A DNA stretch of 8,713 nucleotides from Chitinophagales bacterium. GTDB taxonomy: Bacteria; Bacteroidota; Bacteroidia; Chitinophagales; Saprospiraceae. Below are positions 1 through 7,169 of this stretch, piece by piece. Position numbers and translations under genes: made by a program. The stretch is from contig JAAFHO010000208.1 of NCBI GenBank assembly GCA_013297575.1, positions 1 through 8,713 on the forward strand, written 5' to 3'. Under the pieces are notes generated by a model. That model was not told where the DNA came from. It searched no databases and saw only the letters and a list, made by a program, of their open reading frames with translations. How positions within the stretch are numbered: position 1 is the first letter of the stretch; each line of letters begins with the position of its first letter.

Positions 1-608
1 GGATCAATAATGCGGTATCTGGAATGAATGTATTTTTTAGTCCTTTAGGCGTTTCATTTGAAGTATGTGAGTTTCGTTACCACCCCAATTTTGAGCATGA
101 TACCTTGGACACTCCTACCGAACGTGATGTAATTGTAACCAAGTACAATGTACAAAATCGCATCAATTTTTACTTTTTAAATGAACTTAATTTTACAGAA
201 GCAGGCTTTGCGTTTGGTGTGATTGGAGTGGACAAAACAGGTATATTTATTAAAAAATCAGAAGGTATTACGACTAGTGTTTTTGCACACGAAATGGGTC
301 ATTATTGTGGACTAAAACATACTTTTGAAGGCAATGGAACAGAACTTGTGGACGGCAGTAATTGCCTTACTGAGGGCGATGGCATTTGTGATACCCCAGC
401 AGATCCGTATGTTCCCGGAGAGCCCAAAGATGATTATGTCCTAGACTGTAAATTTATCTCCGAAAAAACCGATGCCAATGGTGAATACTACAATCCTGAT
501 ATTGGCAATGTAATGTCGTATTACAATTGTGGCCCGTGTGGTTTTACTTGGGAACAATTGAATAAAATGGGATTGCTGATGTTGAGCAATGCGATGCGAC
601 TATGGTAA
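1..608 (+). CDS. M43-family (pappalysin/cytophagalysin-like) zinc metalloprotease, 3' part only
   Basis: The reading frame is open from base 3 and continues upstream of the window, so the N-terminus, any signal peptide and the propeptide are not seen. The ATG at 24 is probably an internal Met, because the preceding codons (INNAVSG) read as protein. About 201 residues are visible. The extended zinc motif HEMGHYCGLKH (bases 288-320) gives three His ligands and the catalytic Glu291-293. It is followed by HTF, a Cys-containing GDGICDTP segment and the Met-turn GNVMSYY (about 504-524), then CGPCGFTWEQLNKM. This order is that of the M43 peptidases (metzincin clan), which are secreted, usually Ca-binding, and cleave proteins. 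The chain stops at MRLW right after the catalytic domain, with no T9SS sorting domain, although many Bacteroidota relatives carry C-terminal extensions. The gene converges on the next one with 5 bases between stops. Family assignment is secure; the substrate is unknown. Confidence 0.9.
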   Translation, partial: INNAVSGMNVFFSPLGVSFEVCEFRYHPNFEHDTLDTPTERDVIVTKYNVQNRINFYFLNELNFTEAGFAFGVIGVDKTGIFIKKSEGITTSVFAHEMGHYCGLKHTFEGNGTELVDGSNCLTEGDGICDTPADPYVPGEPKDDYVLDCKFISEKTDANGEYYNPDIGNVMSYYNCGPCGFTWEQLNKMGLLMLSNAMRLW

Positions 609-613
609 GTACA

Positions 614-3600
614 CTATCTTATGATCGACAACGGTTTTAGCATTGTTTCTTTTTCTGATAATATGCGGAGTTGATACATTGCAGCAGGCAAATCTTTTAG
701 GTCTAGCCGGAGTTTTGTTTCTGATGCTTGATCTACTGTCCAGGTTTTGAGTGCTTTACCGCTGGCATCTACAATGGTAATGACCAATTGTTGTGGCGTT
801 GACAGCGCAATTGATAAAATGGTAAATTCTTTTGCTGGATTAGGATATACTTCGGCGAAGGCGCGCTGAACAAGACCCGCCGTAGCTACCATCTCGGATA
901 ATGTATAATCAAATACACCCTTGCAACCATTGCCATCTGTCACTATTAATTGATAAGTACCAGCAGGCGCATTGGTCAGATCTTCAGAAGCGACGAAAAA
1001 AGCACCGTTGCGCGTCCATATATAACTATACTGGCCATTACCACCGTTCACATCAATATAAATAGAACCATTATTTTGACCAATAGAGGGCGGTGTAATA
1101 CCTGTGGGTAATACACCAATAACTGCTGGACTAATCAGTGTATTCGATAGTACCGTAGAGCAACTTAATAGGTCTGAGATCGTCAAGGTATAAGTGCCAC
1201 CAACGAGACCTGTTGCATTCATTGTGGTGGCTCCATTCGACCACAAATAGGTATAATTGCCGTTACCGCCCATTACAATGGGAGAGAGTATCCCATCAGG
1301 CGCATTATTACAAGTAGGATTTGTGCCATTTAATACCGCCGATAAATCACAATTCGTAGCGGAAACACAGTTTTTTATGATGCCACTCACTGATTTTTCA
1401 CAACCATTGGCATCTTGAACCACTACCAGATATGGCGCACCACTCACAATAAATTGACCATTTTCGTTACCCAAAAAGGTGTAAGGCAACTGCCCGCCAC
1501 CAGTGGCAACTTGGATTACGGCTACGTCCACACCTTTGCAGATCTCTGTTACCTGAAATGTTAATGGCAGATAATCAACCTGTTGACTACCATCCAGTAT
1601 TTTAATACAAAAATCACCTGTATTGATATTGGTAAGACCAACCTGAGCGGCCAATTGTAAAAAATACGTGCTGCCAGGAGTCATTGCGCCGACAGTAAAA
1701 TAGCCATCGCATTTTTTAGGGTTGTTCTTGCAAGCAATTTCCTCCAAATTCCCGCAACTGCCTTTCCAAACGCCTAATACGCATTGAAAACTGGCATCAA
1801 TACTGATATGAACCGAACCCGATGCTGGTGCAATAAATTTATACCAAACATCGTGGTCTGCATCTACAATGCACGACGGTTTTACACTAGAAGCCGAGGC
1901 GAAAGTATTGTTCCCATTGATACAATTACCTCCAAGATTGATCAAAGTACTTGTATTGCAATTATCATTTGCGGGTGCATTTTTCGATTTTTGGATGAGT
2001 TGTGCGCATAAATTGCCTTCTATTGTGGCAAAATTACCTGCTATTTGCACGAAATAGGTTTGTCCAGCCGTAAGTGTTGGCAAGAGCAATTTTGATCCTA
2101 AATGATCGCTAGCCATTTCTTGCAAATTGCTACAATTGCCAGCATACAAGGTAATAATATCAGAAAAATTGGCATTACTCTCTAATTCCAGTACTTCTCC
2201 CGATGGCACGCTTGGTGCCACAAATTTATACCAAATATCGGCCCTAGCACGTTCGTTTAGCGATGGAATTGGAGTTGTAATGGTTGCATTGTAATTATAA
2301 CTAGCCACACAATTACCATTCACAGTTAATGGGATTGCATTATTGCAAAGATCATTAGGTGGTGCAGCAGGAATAGCGTTAATCGGTTGCAAAATAACGC
2401 AAAAATATCCTTTTGTTTTGCCAAATCCTTTCTCCAAATTACTAACGCGCATCAGGTAATTCGTGCCTGCAACTGCATTGAAATAAGTAATTTCGCCATA
2501 AAAGCCATGCTCATCGCGGTTATTGCAAACCATTACTTGCGGACTGTCACAATTACCCGTGAATATTTCCACTAAACAATTATATTCACTCCAAGTGTAT
2601 AATACCGCTGCTCCTGTAAAATCGGCTTGCCATTTATACCAAAGCCCAGTGCTGCTTTTATTGTCGCCACAAGATGGTTGAGGCCCATCAAATAAGGCTG
2701 TTATATTTTCGCCAACCCTACAACTATCATTGGTTAGGAGTGGAACTGCATTGGTACAAATATCATTCGCAAGTCCATATCCTGTGACTTTTACATTATC
2801 AATCCCAACCCACCAACCCCAATCTTTACCGTCGTCGTATTGAAAAATTACCCTCATTTGAGGTGCTCTATACGACGACAAATCTAGTGCAACATGTTCG
2901 TAATTAGGGAAAAACGGCCCTCCTACATCGCCATTGGATTCACGAACTACATATTCGGTGCCATCACTGTGCTGGACAATAACGGCTATTTTTTCTTTAT
3001 AGTAACGAAGGATAAGATCAGCATTAAGTTCAAATCGACCATACGACGTACCGTCTAACCAAGGTGAAATCAATCTAATCGTAGAAAATGGCGTATCTTT
3101 TCCCAACAAATCGTCGTCAAAAAAAGCAAAGCAAGTACCATCCATAGAATTACCATTGCCCAAAGCGCCCCCCTCCGTGATAAGGCCAAATTGCCAGTCA
3201 TTTACACCAGTCAGTACTTCTGTACTCCAATTTCCGGGTTTCCCACAGGTATTAAATGTCTCTTTGATAACATTAGTACCAGCCCCAAATCCAGTCACTT
3301 TAATATTATCAATGGCTACCCACCAAGCAAAACCACCGCCATCATTATACCTGAAAACAAGCCTCGCATTAGGAGAAGAGGTGTACAATGCTAAGTCAAT
3401 TTTTAACGCAAAATGATCCTTCAGGTTGTCACCATTTGTTCTAAATTCGTCAAAACGTGCTAGTTTTTGCTCAGTTATGCCATCGGTGATGAATATTTCA
3501 AAAAACTCTTGCGCCTCGTTCCAATCGCGGTAATGAAGATCCATCTCTAATAAAACAGTTGGATTTTGACCCGCGTTAAAAGCCGGACTCACAACATCAA

Positions 3601-3859
3601 GTGAAAAAGCAGGTGTGTTATCCCCCGTAGCATCATCGTCAATAATAAGACAGCAGGTACTATCAATGGACTGCCCTAATGCGTCATTGTTTTCCATAAT
3701 CCCTACGTACCAAATTGCGTTTTGATTGCCCAGAATATTGACATTCCAGCCAGGAGGTAAGCCACAAGCGTTAAAGTCTTCCGACAAAAGTACGTTTTGA
3801 GCCCTCAGCGAAGCCAAAGACGAAAATAGCAAGTAGATGATACAAGTAAATAGACGCAT
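614..3859 (-). CDS. Large T9SS-exported multidomain surface protein (MAM/J-like, Cys modules, SprB-like repeats, type A sorting domain)
   Basis: This 1081-residue protein has a Sec signal peptide (residues 1 to about 20, cut near SLRA/QN). Domains in order: two MAM or choice-of-anchor-J-like domains (about 28-190 and 200-361), which begin EDFNACG and ETFNTCG and both end in WWVxIDNxKVTGxG; three modules of about 125 residues (about 365-490, 501-624, 630-756), each starting with ND-x-C and containing a WYK(F/W) strand; three SprB-like Ig repeats (about 762-831, 836-911, 916-988) with GGNGxYxYxW and AGTYxLxVTDxNGC signatures; and a T9SS type A C-terminal sorting domain (about 1002-1081, EVYPNPAKEF... 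ending in a short basic tail). The sorting domain implies export through the type IX system, then release or attachment at the outer membrane. No catalytic motif is visible, so adhesion or glycan/protein binding is the likely job. It is transcribed divergently from the DUF1800 operon, and a TAnnTTTG element lies 61 bases before the start codon. The ligand is unknown. Confidence 0.9.
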   Translation of the reverse strand: MRLFTCIIYLLFSSLASLRAQNVLLSEDFNACGLPPGWNVNILGNQNAIWYVGIMENNDALGQSIDSTCCLIIDDDATGDNTPAFSLDVVSPAFNAGQNPTVLLEMDLHYRDWNEAQEFFEIFITDGITEQKLARFDEFRTNGDNLKDHFALKIDLALYTSSPNARLVFRYNDGGGFAWWVAIDNIKVTGFGAGTNVIKETFNTCGKPGNWSTEVLTGVNDWQFGLITEGGALGNGNSMDGTCFAFFDDDLLGKDTPFSTIRLISPWLDGTSYGRFELNADLILRYYKEKIAVIVQHSDGTEYVVRESNGDVGGPFFPNYEHVALDLSSYRAPQMRVIFQYDDGKDWGWWVGIDNVKVTGYGLANDICTNAVPLLTNDSCRVGENITALFDGPQPSCGDNKSSTGLWYKWQADFTGAAVLYTWSEYNCLVEIFTGNCDSPQVMVCNNRDEHGFYGEITYFNAVAGTNYLMRVSNLEKGFGKTKGYFCVILQPINAIPAAPPNDLCNNAIPLTVNGNCVASYNYNATITTPIPSLNERARADIWYKFVAPSVPSGEVLELESNANFSDIITLYAGNCSNLQEMASDHLGSKLLLPTLTAGQTYFVQIAGNFATIEGNLCAQLIQKSKNAPANDNCNTSTLINLGGNCINGNNTFASASSVKPSCIVDADHDVWYKFIAPASGSVHISIDASFQCVLGVWKGSCGNLEEIACKNNPKKCDGYFTVGAMTPGSTYFLQLAAQVGLTNINTGDFCIKILDGSQQVDYLPLTFQVTEICKGVDVAVIQVATGGGQLPYTFLGNENGQFIVSGAPYLVVVQDANGCEKSVSGIIKNCVSATNCDLSAVLNGTNPTCNNAPDGILSPIVMGGNGNYTYLWSNGATTMNATGLVGGTYTLTISDLLSCSTVLSNTLISPAVIGVLPTGITPPSIGQNNGSIYIDVNGGNGQYSYIWTRNGAFFVASEDLTNAPAGTYQLIVTDGNGCKGVFDYTLSEMVATAGLVQRAFAEVYPNPAKEFTILSIALSTPQQLVITIVDASGKALKTWTVDQASETKLRLDLKDLPAAMYQLRILSEKETMLKPLSIIR
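896..1576 (-). repeat. Three SprB-like Ig repeats
   Basis: Three repeats of about 70-76 residues lie just before the sorting domain. The second (NPTCNNAPDGILSP, then GGNGNYTYLWSNG, then GGTYTLTISD) is a close match to the SprB repeat (PF13573) found in gliding adhesins. The third keeps NGSIYIDVNGGNGQYSYIW and AGTYQLIVTDGNGC. The first is more divergent (GGGQLPYTF, then PYLVVVQDANGC). Such repeats form extended stalks that present the N-terminal domains away from the cell surface. Confidence 0.75.
1592..2767 (-). repeat. Three tandem Cys-containing 'NDxC-WYKF' modules
   Basis: Three modules of about 125 residues begin NDICTNAVPLL, NDLCNNAIPLT and NDNCNTSTLI. Each has a second Cys 11-16 residues after the first, a GLWYKW / DIWYKF / DVWYKF strand, a (T/A)G-NC or GSC segment, and a closing C-(V/A/I)-(I/Q)-(L/I) strand. 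They resemble the PPC-like beta-sandwich modules common in T9SS cargo of Cytophaga-type bacteria. Their function in such proteins is presumed to be binding or spacing. Confidence 0.75.
2777..3778 (-). repeat. Tandem pair of MAM/choice-of-anchor-J-like domains
   Basis: Two consecutive domains of about 160 residues lie in the N-terminal third of the T9SS protein. Both copies have a FN-x-CG start, an acidic DDD segment preceded by Cys (CLIIDDDATG; CFAFFDDDLLG), a SP-x-(F/L) strand, an (V/I)F(R/Q)Y(N/D)DG strand and the closing WWV(A/G)IDN(I/V)KVTG(F/Y)G. The shared order of motifs indicates an intragenic duplication that has since diverged. Boundaries are by eye. Confidence 0.8.
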
Positions 3860-3920
3860 GACATTAAAATTTGGTGCGAAAGGTAATTCTTAACCATGAA
3901 TGTTAGGTTATTTCTGGTAT

Positions 3921-3928
3921 CAAATTTA
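3921..3928 (-). promoter_or_regulatory. Putative Bacteroidota -7 promoter element (TAAATTTG)
   Basis: On the - strand, bases 3928 to 3921 read TAAATTTG, an exact match to the TAnnTTTG -7 consensus of the Bacteroidota housekeeping sigma factor. It would place transcription start near 3914, giving a leader of about 55 bases for the T9SS protein. The nearest upstream TTG (3958-3956) is 27 bases away, wider than the usual spacing of about 19-21, so the -33 element is not convincing. The upstream stretch to 3970 is very T/A-rich. In an AT-rich intergenic region an 8-base match can also occur by chance. Confidence 0.4.
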
Positions 3929-4026
3929 TCAATCTGCTATTTTTTATTATTTTTTCAAATAATAGTATTTTATGTTTAAGATTTTGGGTAATCTTGCATC
4001 TCAAAATTTAAAATCATTGATCGTAT

Positions 4027-5526
4027 ATGCCTGTAGTTGTCCATACTCAACAAAAACACGCAGTTGCGGGGAGCATACAGCCTGTCAACGACCCATTACA
4101 ACCTTATATCCCATCTGCCGAAAAGCCTTGGGACACAAGTCGAGTAGAGCATCTATATCGGCGGATTGGTTTTGGTGCGTCATTGGCACAAATCCAAGCA
4201 GGGCTTGCAATGAACCCATCCGATTTGATTGACCAATTGTTGGATAATGCAGCCAATTTGGGTCTTCCAGATCCTCCGTATTGGGCAGCATTTACCAGTG
4301 ATGATTATGCGGCTGATCCTGATTTGAGATTTGTACATCGGGCTGAATTGTCCCGAAGGTGGTTAGGAGAAATGCTCGATGAGGGTATTCGTTCCAAAAT
4401 GGCCTTATTTTGGCACAATCATTTTGTTACGGAACTAGAAGTATATGATTGCAATAATTATCTATGGGATTATTTTGAGCTCATCCATGATAGTGCATTT
4501 AGCAATTTTAGGGTTTTAACCCGTGAGATGGGGCGTAATTCTGCTATGTTGGTGTATTTAAATGGCAACCTCAATATTGCTTCCGAGCCAAATGAAAACT
4601 ATGCACGTGAGTTGATGGAACTCTTTACAATGGGCGAAAGTAATGGTTATACACAGGTGGATATAGTAGAAATGGCGCGTTCACTTACGGGTTGGCAAGC
4701 CCAGATGTATGACTGCAAACCACCTTATTACGATGCTAATTTGCACGATACCGACCCTAAAACTATTTTCGGAGAGACTTCAAATTACGGTTTTACAACA
4801 GCCCATAACTTGATATTTGACAAACGAGCCGACCAAGTTTCGATGTTTATTACTGGTAAAATCTACAAGTATTTTGTTTATCAAAAAATGGATTCATCGG
4901 TGATAAATGGTTTAGCAAGTACCTTTAAGAGCAATAACTGGGAAATATTACCAGTACTCAAGCAACTGTTTAAAAGCGAACATTTTTTTGAGGATAGCCT
5001 TGTTAACGCTAAAATAAAAAGCCCAGTGGAATCCTTGTTAAATATTTGGAAGTCAGCAGGAGTAAATTCCCAACAAATAACCAATAACGACTGGTGGGAT
5101 ACGATTAGTTATTTTTCTGATCAATTGGGGCAATATCTCTTCAATCCACCCAATGTGGCTGGTTGGCCTGGACAGAGGGCATGGATCAATGAAAGTACCC
5201 TTACTACGCGGTGGTCGTATGGTAGTGTAATGGCCTATTATTTGTCAGATGAACAGCTGCTTCGAGAGCAGTTACGTGATATAGCAAAAAATTTAACGAA
5301 TAATAGCAATGATCCAGCCTTGATAACCCAAGCCTTGGTGCTACATTTTCTTGGACAAAACCTCGATGCTATTCATTTACAGGCCGCTATCCTTAATTTT
5401 AAGGCTGGAATACCCGAAAATTATTATCAAGATGGTTCTTGGACATTGGACTGGAATGAAGCGCCATATCAAGTCGTTAATTTACTCTATTACTTAGTGA
5501 GATTACCTGAGTTTCAATTGGCTTAG
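4027..5526 (+). CDS. DUF1800 family protein
   Basis: The 499-residue product matches DUF1800 (PF08811) along its length: HLYRRIGFGAS (42-52), MALFWHNHF (125-133), NENYARELMELFTMG (189-203), EMARSLTGW (215-223), NPPNVAGWPGQRAWINES (373-390) and the closing VRLPEFQLA. No enzymatic activity is established for the family that I can name. An in-frame TGA at 4018-4020 fixes the start, and the next Met (62) would remove the conserved HLYRRIGFG, so the protein is full length and has no N-terminal signal peptide. The leader is A-rich without a Shine-Dalgarno sequence, as is usual in Bacteroidota. It is the first gene of the operon, 20 bases before a Tat-exported DUF1501 partner. It is rich in Trp, including an adjacent W356-W357 pair. 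No promoter was clear; weak -7 look-alikes are TATGTTTA (3971-3978) and TAATCTTG (3989-3996). Confidence 0.92.
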   Translation: MPVVVHTQQKHAVAGSIQPVNDPLQPYIPSAEKPWDTSRVEHLYRRIGFGASLAQIQAGLAMNPSDLIDQLLDNAANLGLPDPPYWAAFTSDDYAADPDLRFVHRAELSRRWLGEMLDEGIRSKMALFWHNHFVTELEVYDCNNYLWDYFELIHDSAFSNFRVLTREMGRNSAMLVYLNGNLNIASEPNENYARELMELFTMGESNGYTQVDIVEMARSLTGWQAQMYDCKPPYYDANLHDTDPKTIFGETSNYGFTTAHNLIFDKRADQVSMFITGKIYKYFVYQKMDSSVINGLASTFKSNNWEILPVLKQLFKSEHFFEDSLVNAKIKSPVESLLNIWKSAGVNSQQITNNDWWDTISYFSDQLGQYLFNPPNVAGWPGQRAWINESTLTTRWSYGSVMAYYLSDEQLLREQLRDIAKNLTNNSNDPALITQALVLHFLGQNLDAIHLQAAILNFKAGIPENYYQDGSWTLDWNEAPYQVVNLLYYLVRLPEFQLA

Positions 5527-5546
5527 GTAAGATAAAAACTAAAACA

Positions 5547-7163
5547 ATGCTCGAAAAAAATAACACACCACGCCCAGGAACTACGCTTAAAGATTACTTA
5601 GCACACGAACGAGATCATAATCTTTGGTCGCGACGTGATTTTTTGTCGGCTTCCGGTATTTTGGGCGCGGGAAGCATTCTGTTGGGAAAAATGGGACTTC
5701 GGTCGTTTCAGCCTACCCAGCTGATGGCCGCTTTAGCCAATGGCAATAGTGATCGGATTTTGGTGATGATCCGTCTTAGTGGCGGAAATGATGGACTTAA
5801 CACCGTTATCGAACGGGAAAACCCTAATTACTACAGTTTGCGTCCAACTATTGCTGTACAAGAACCAAATCTGTGGAACTTGAATACACAATTCGCTATG
5901 CCAAAAGCAACCGAAGCCTTGAAAGGCTTGTGGGATGAGGGCATGATGAAGGTCATTCTCAATGTAGGTTATCCTCAACCCAATTATAGCCATTTTCGGT
6001 CTTATGATATTGTGGCATCAGCGAGTGATTCCAATACCATTGTAAATACGGGTTGGATCGGTCGTTTTTTAGAAAATGAATACGCCGCTTTTTTGGAAAC
6101 ACCACCAACAATTCCGCCAGCACTACAAATTGGGGTACAATCTGACTTAGTTTTTAAGGCTCAAAATGCCAATATGGCGTTGGCTATCAGTAGTCCGCAG
6201 GAATTTTATCAAATTGCACAAACGGGGCAACTGTACGAAACCGCTACGCTCGGTACTACGCCACGTGATTTGGAACTTGCGTATGTCCGCCAAACGGCCA
6301 ACTCAGCATTCCGTTATGCAACAACGATCAAAGAATCGTATGCTCGAGGTAAAAATCAGGTAGATTACCCAGTTAACAATTATTTGGGCGAACAATTGGC
6401 AATCGTGGCTAAATTAATAAAAGGTAATTTAGGTACGCGCATTTTTATGGTCGAAATCGATGGTTTTGATACCCATGCCGATCAATATGATACCCATTTA
6501 GGGTTGCTGAATGAAATTGCTACTGCCGTGAAAGCATTTTACGAGGATTTGGAGTTGGGTAATGCAGGTTTATCTGAAAAGGTATTGGGTATGACCTTCT
6601 CTGAATTTGGGCGGACAATTTATGAAAACGGTTCTTTGGGCACAGATCATGGTTGGGGGACGCACATGTTGATGTTTGGTGGAGGCATTGGTAATGGCAT
6701 AGTGGGTACTTATCAGGACCTTACTAATCCTGACCCATTCACCGATCCTGAATTTAGCATTGATTTTCGTGATGTTTATGCCACTGTGCTAAAGGATTGG
6801 ATGGGAAGTACACCAGAATTGGTTGATTTTATTTTAGGGCAATCTCAACCCTCAATTTCAGGTTTAGTACCGGCAACACCTCCTCTTTTGGGCGAAAATG
6901 GCAGATGTGCATTACTTGGACACCATCCGAGCGATCAGGGTAATATTCAAATGAAGTATGCAATGATGCAAGATGGGAATATACGCCTTCAACTGCTCGA
7001 CAAGTCTGGGCAAGTACTTCGAACGCTAGTTGATGAATACAAAGCAAAGGGCAGTTATATTTTTAACTTTAAGCCTACTGACTGGTTTATTGTCCCGGGT
7101 ACGTATCAATATAGACTTATGGGCGGCGGACAAGTGTTCCAAAGAAGCATAAAAATTGGTTGA
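5547..7163 (+). CDS. DUF1501 family protein with Tat signal and C-terminal FlgD-like Ig domain
   Basis: This 538-residue protein belongs to DUF1501 (PF07394), a family related to alkaline phosphatases and sulfatases. A twin-arginine motif SRRDFL (28-33) followed by a Gly/Ala-rich hydrophobic stretch predicts Tat export as a folded protein. Family motifs are RLSGGNDGLN (76-85), NYSHFRSYD (146-154), VEIDGFDTHADQ (302-313), and SEFGRT with TDHGWG (352-371). The Asp and His residues in GGNDG, GFDTH and TDHG are the likely metal-site positions by analogy with the superfamily. After about residue 455 comes a module of about 80 residues (IRLQLLDKSGQVLRTL ... GTYQYRLMGGG) resembling the FlgD Ig-like or sorting-type beta-sandwich, which most DUF1501 proteins lack. 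It lies 20 bases after DUF1800 and 6 before the diheme enzyme. Substrate and activity are not known. Tat use fits a metal-bound, prefolded enzyme. Confidence 0.92.
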   Translation: MLEKNNTPRPGTTLKDYLAHERDHNLWSRRDFLSASGILGAGSILLGKMGLRSFQPTQLMAALANGNSDRILVMIRLSGGNDGLNTVIERENPNYYSLRPTIAVQEPNLWNLNTQFAMPKATEALKGLWDEGMMKVILNVGYPQPNYSHFRSYDIVASASDSNTIVNTGWIGRFLENEYAAFLETPPTIPPALQIGVQSDLVFKAQNANMALAISSPQEFYQIAQTGQLYETATLGTTPRDLELAYVRQTANSAFRYATTIKESYARGKNQVDYPVNNYLGEQLAIVAKLIKGNLGTRIFMVEIDGFDTHADQYDTHLGLLNEIATAVKAFYEDLELGNAGLSEKVLGMTFSEFGRTIYENGSLGTDHGWGTHMLMFGGGIGNGIVGTYQDLTNPDPFTDPEFSIDFRDVYATVLKDWMGSTPELVDFILGQSQPSISGLVPATPPLLGENGRCALLGHHPSDQGNIQMKYAMMQDGNIRLQLLDKSGQVLRTLVDEYKAKGSYIFNFKPTDWFIVPGTYQYRLMGGGQVFQRSIKIG

Positions 7164-7169
7164 TCTTGC

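Noticed and set aside
1784..3416. Several + strand open frames of 62-86 codons inside the large - strand gene
   Set aside because: They are antisense shadows of a strongly supported 1081-residue protein. Their products are Cys- and Ile-rich with no domain, signal or leader, and some overlap each other in different frames.
3860..4026. TTG-N-TAnnTTTG promoter for the DUF1800 operon
   Set aside because: Only one-mismatch -7 look-alikes were found on the + strand, and none has a TTG at suitable distance, so no promoter was annotated there.
3972..4232. 86-codon + strand frame starting at 3972
   Set aside because: It overlaps the DUF1800 start in another frame. Its product has no recognisable motif and ends inside DUF1800, whose own frame carries the conserved family motifs.
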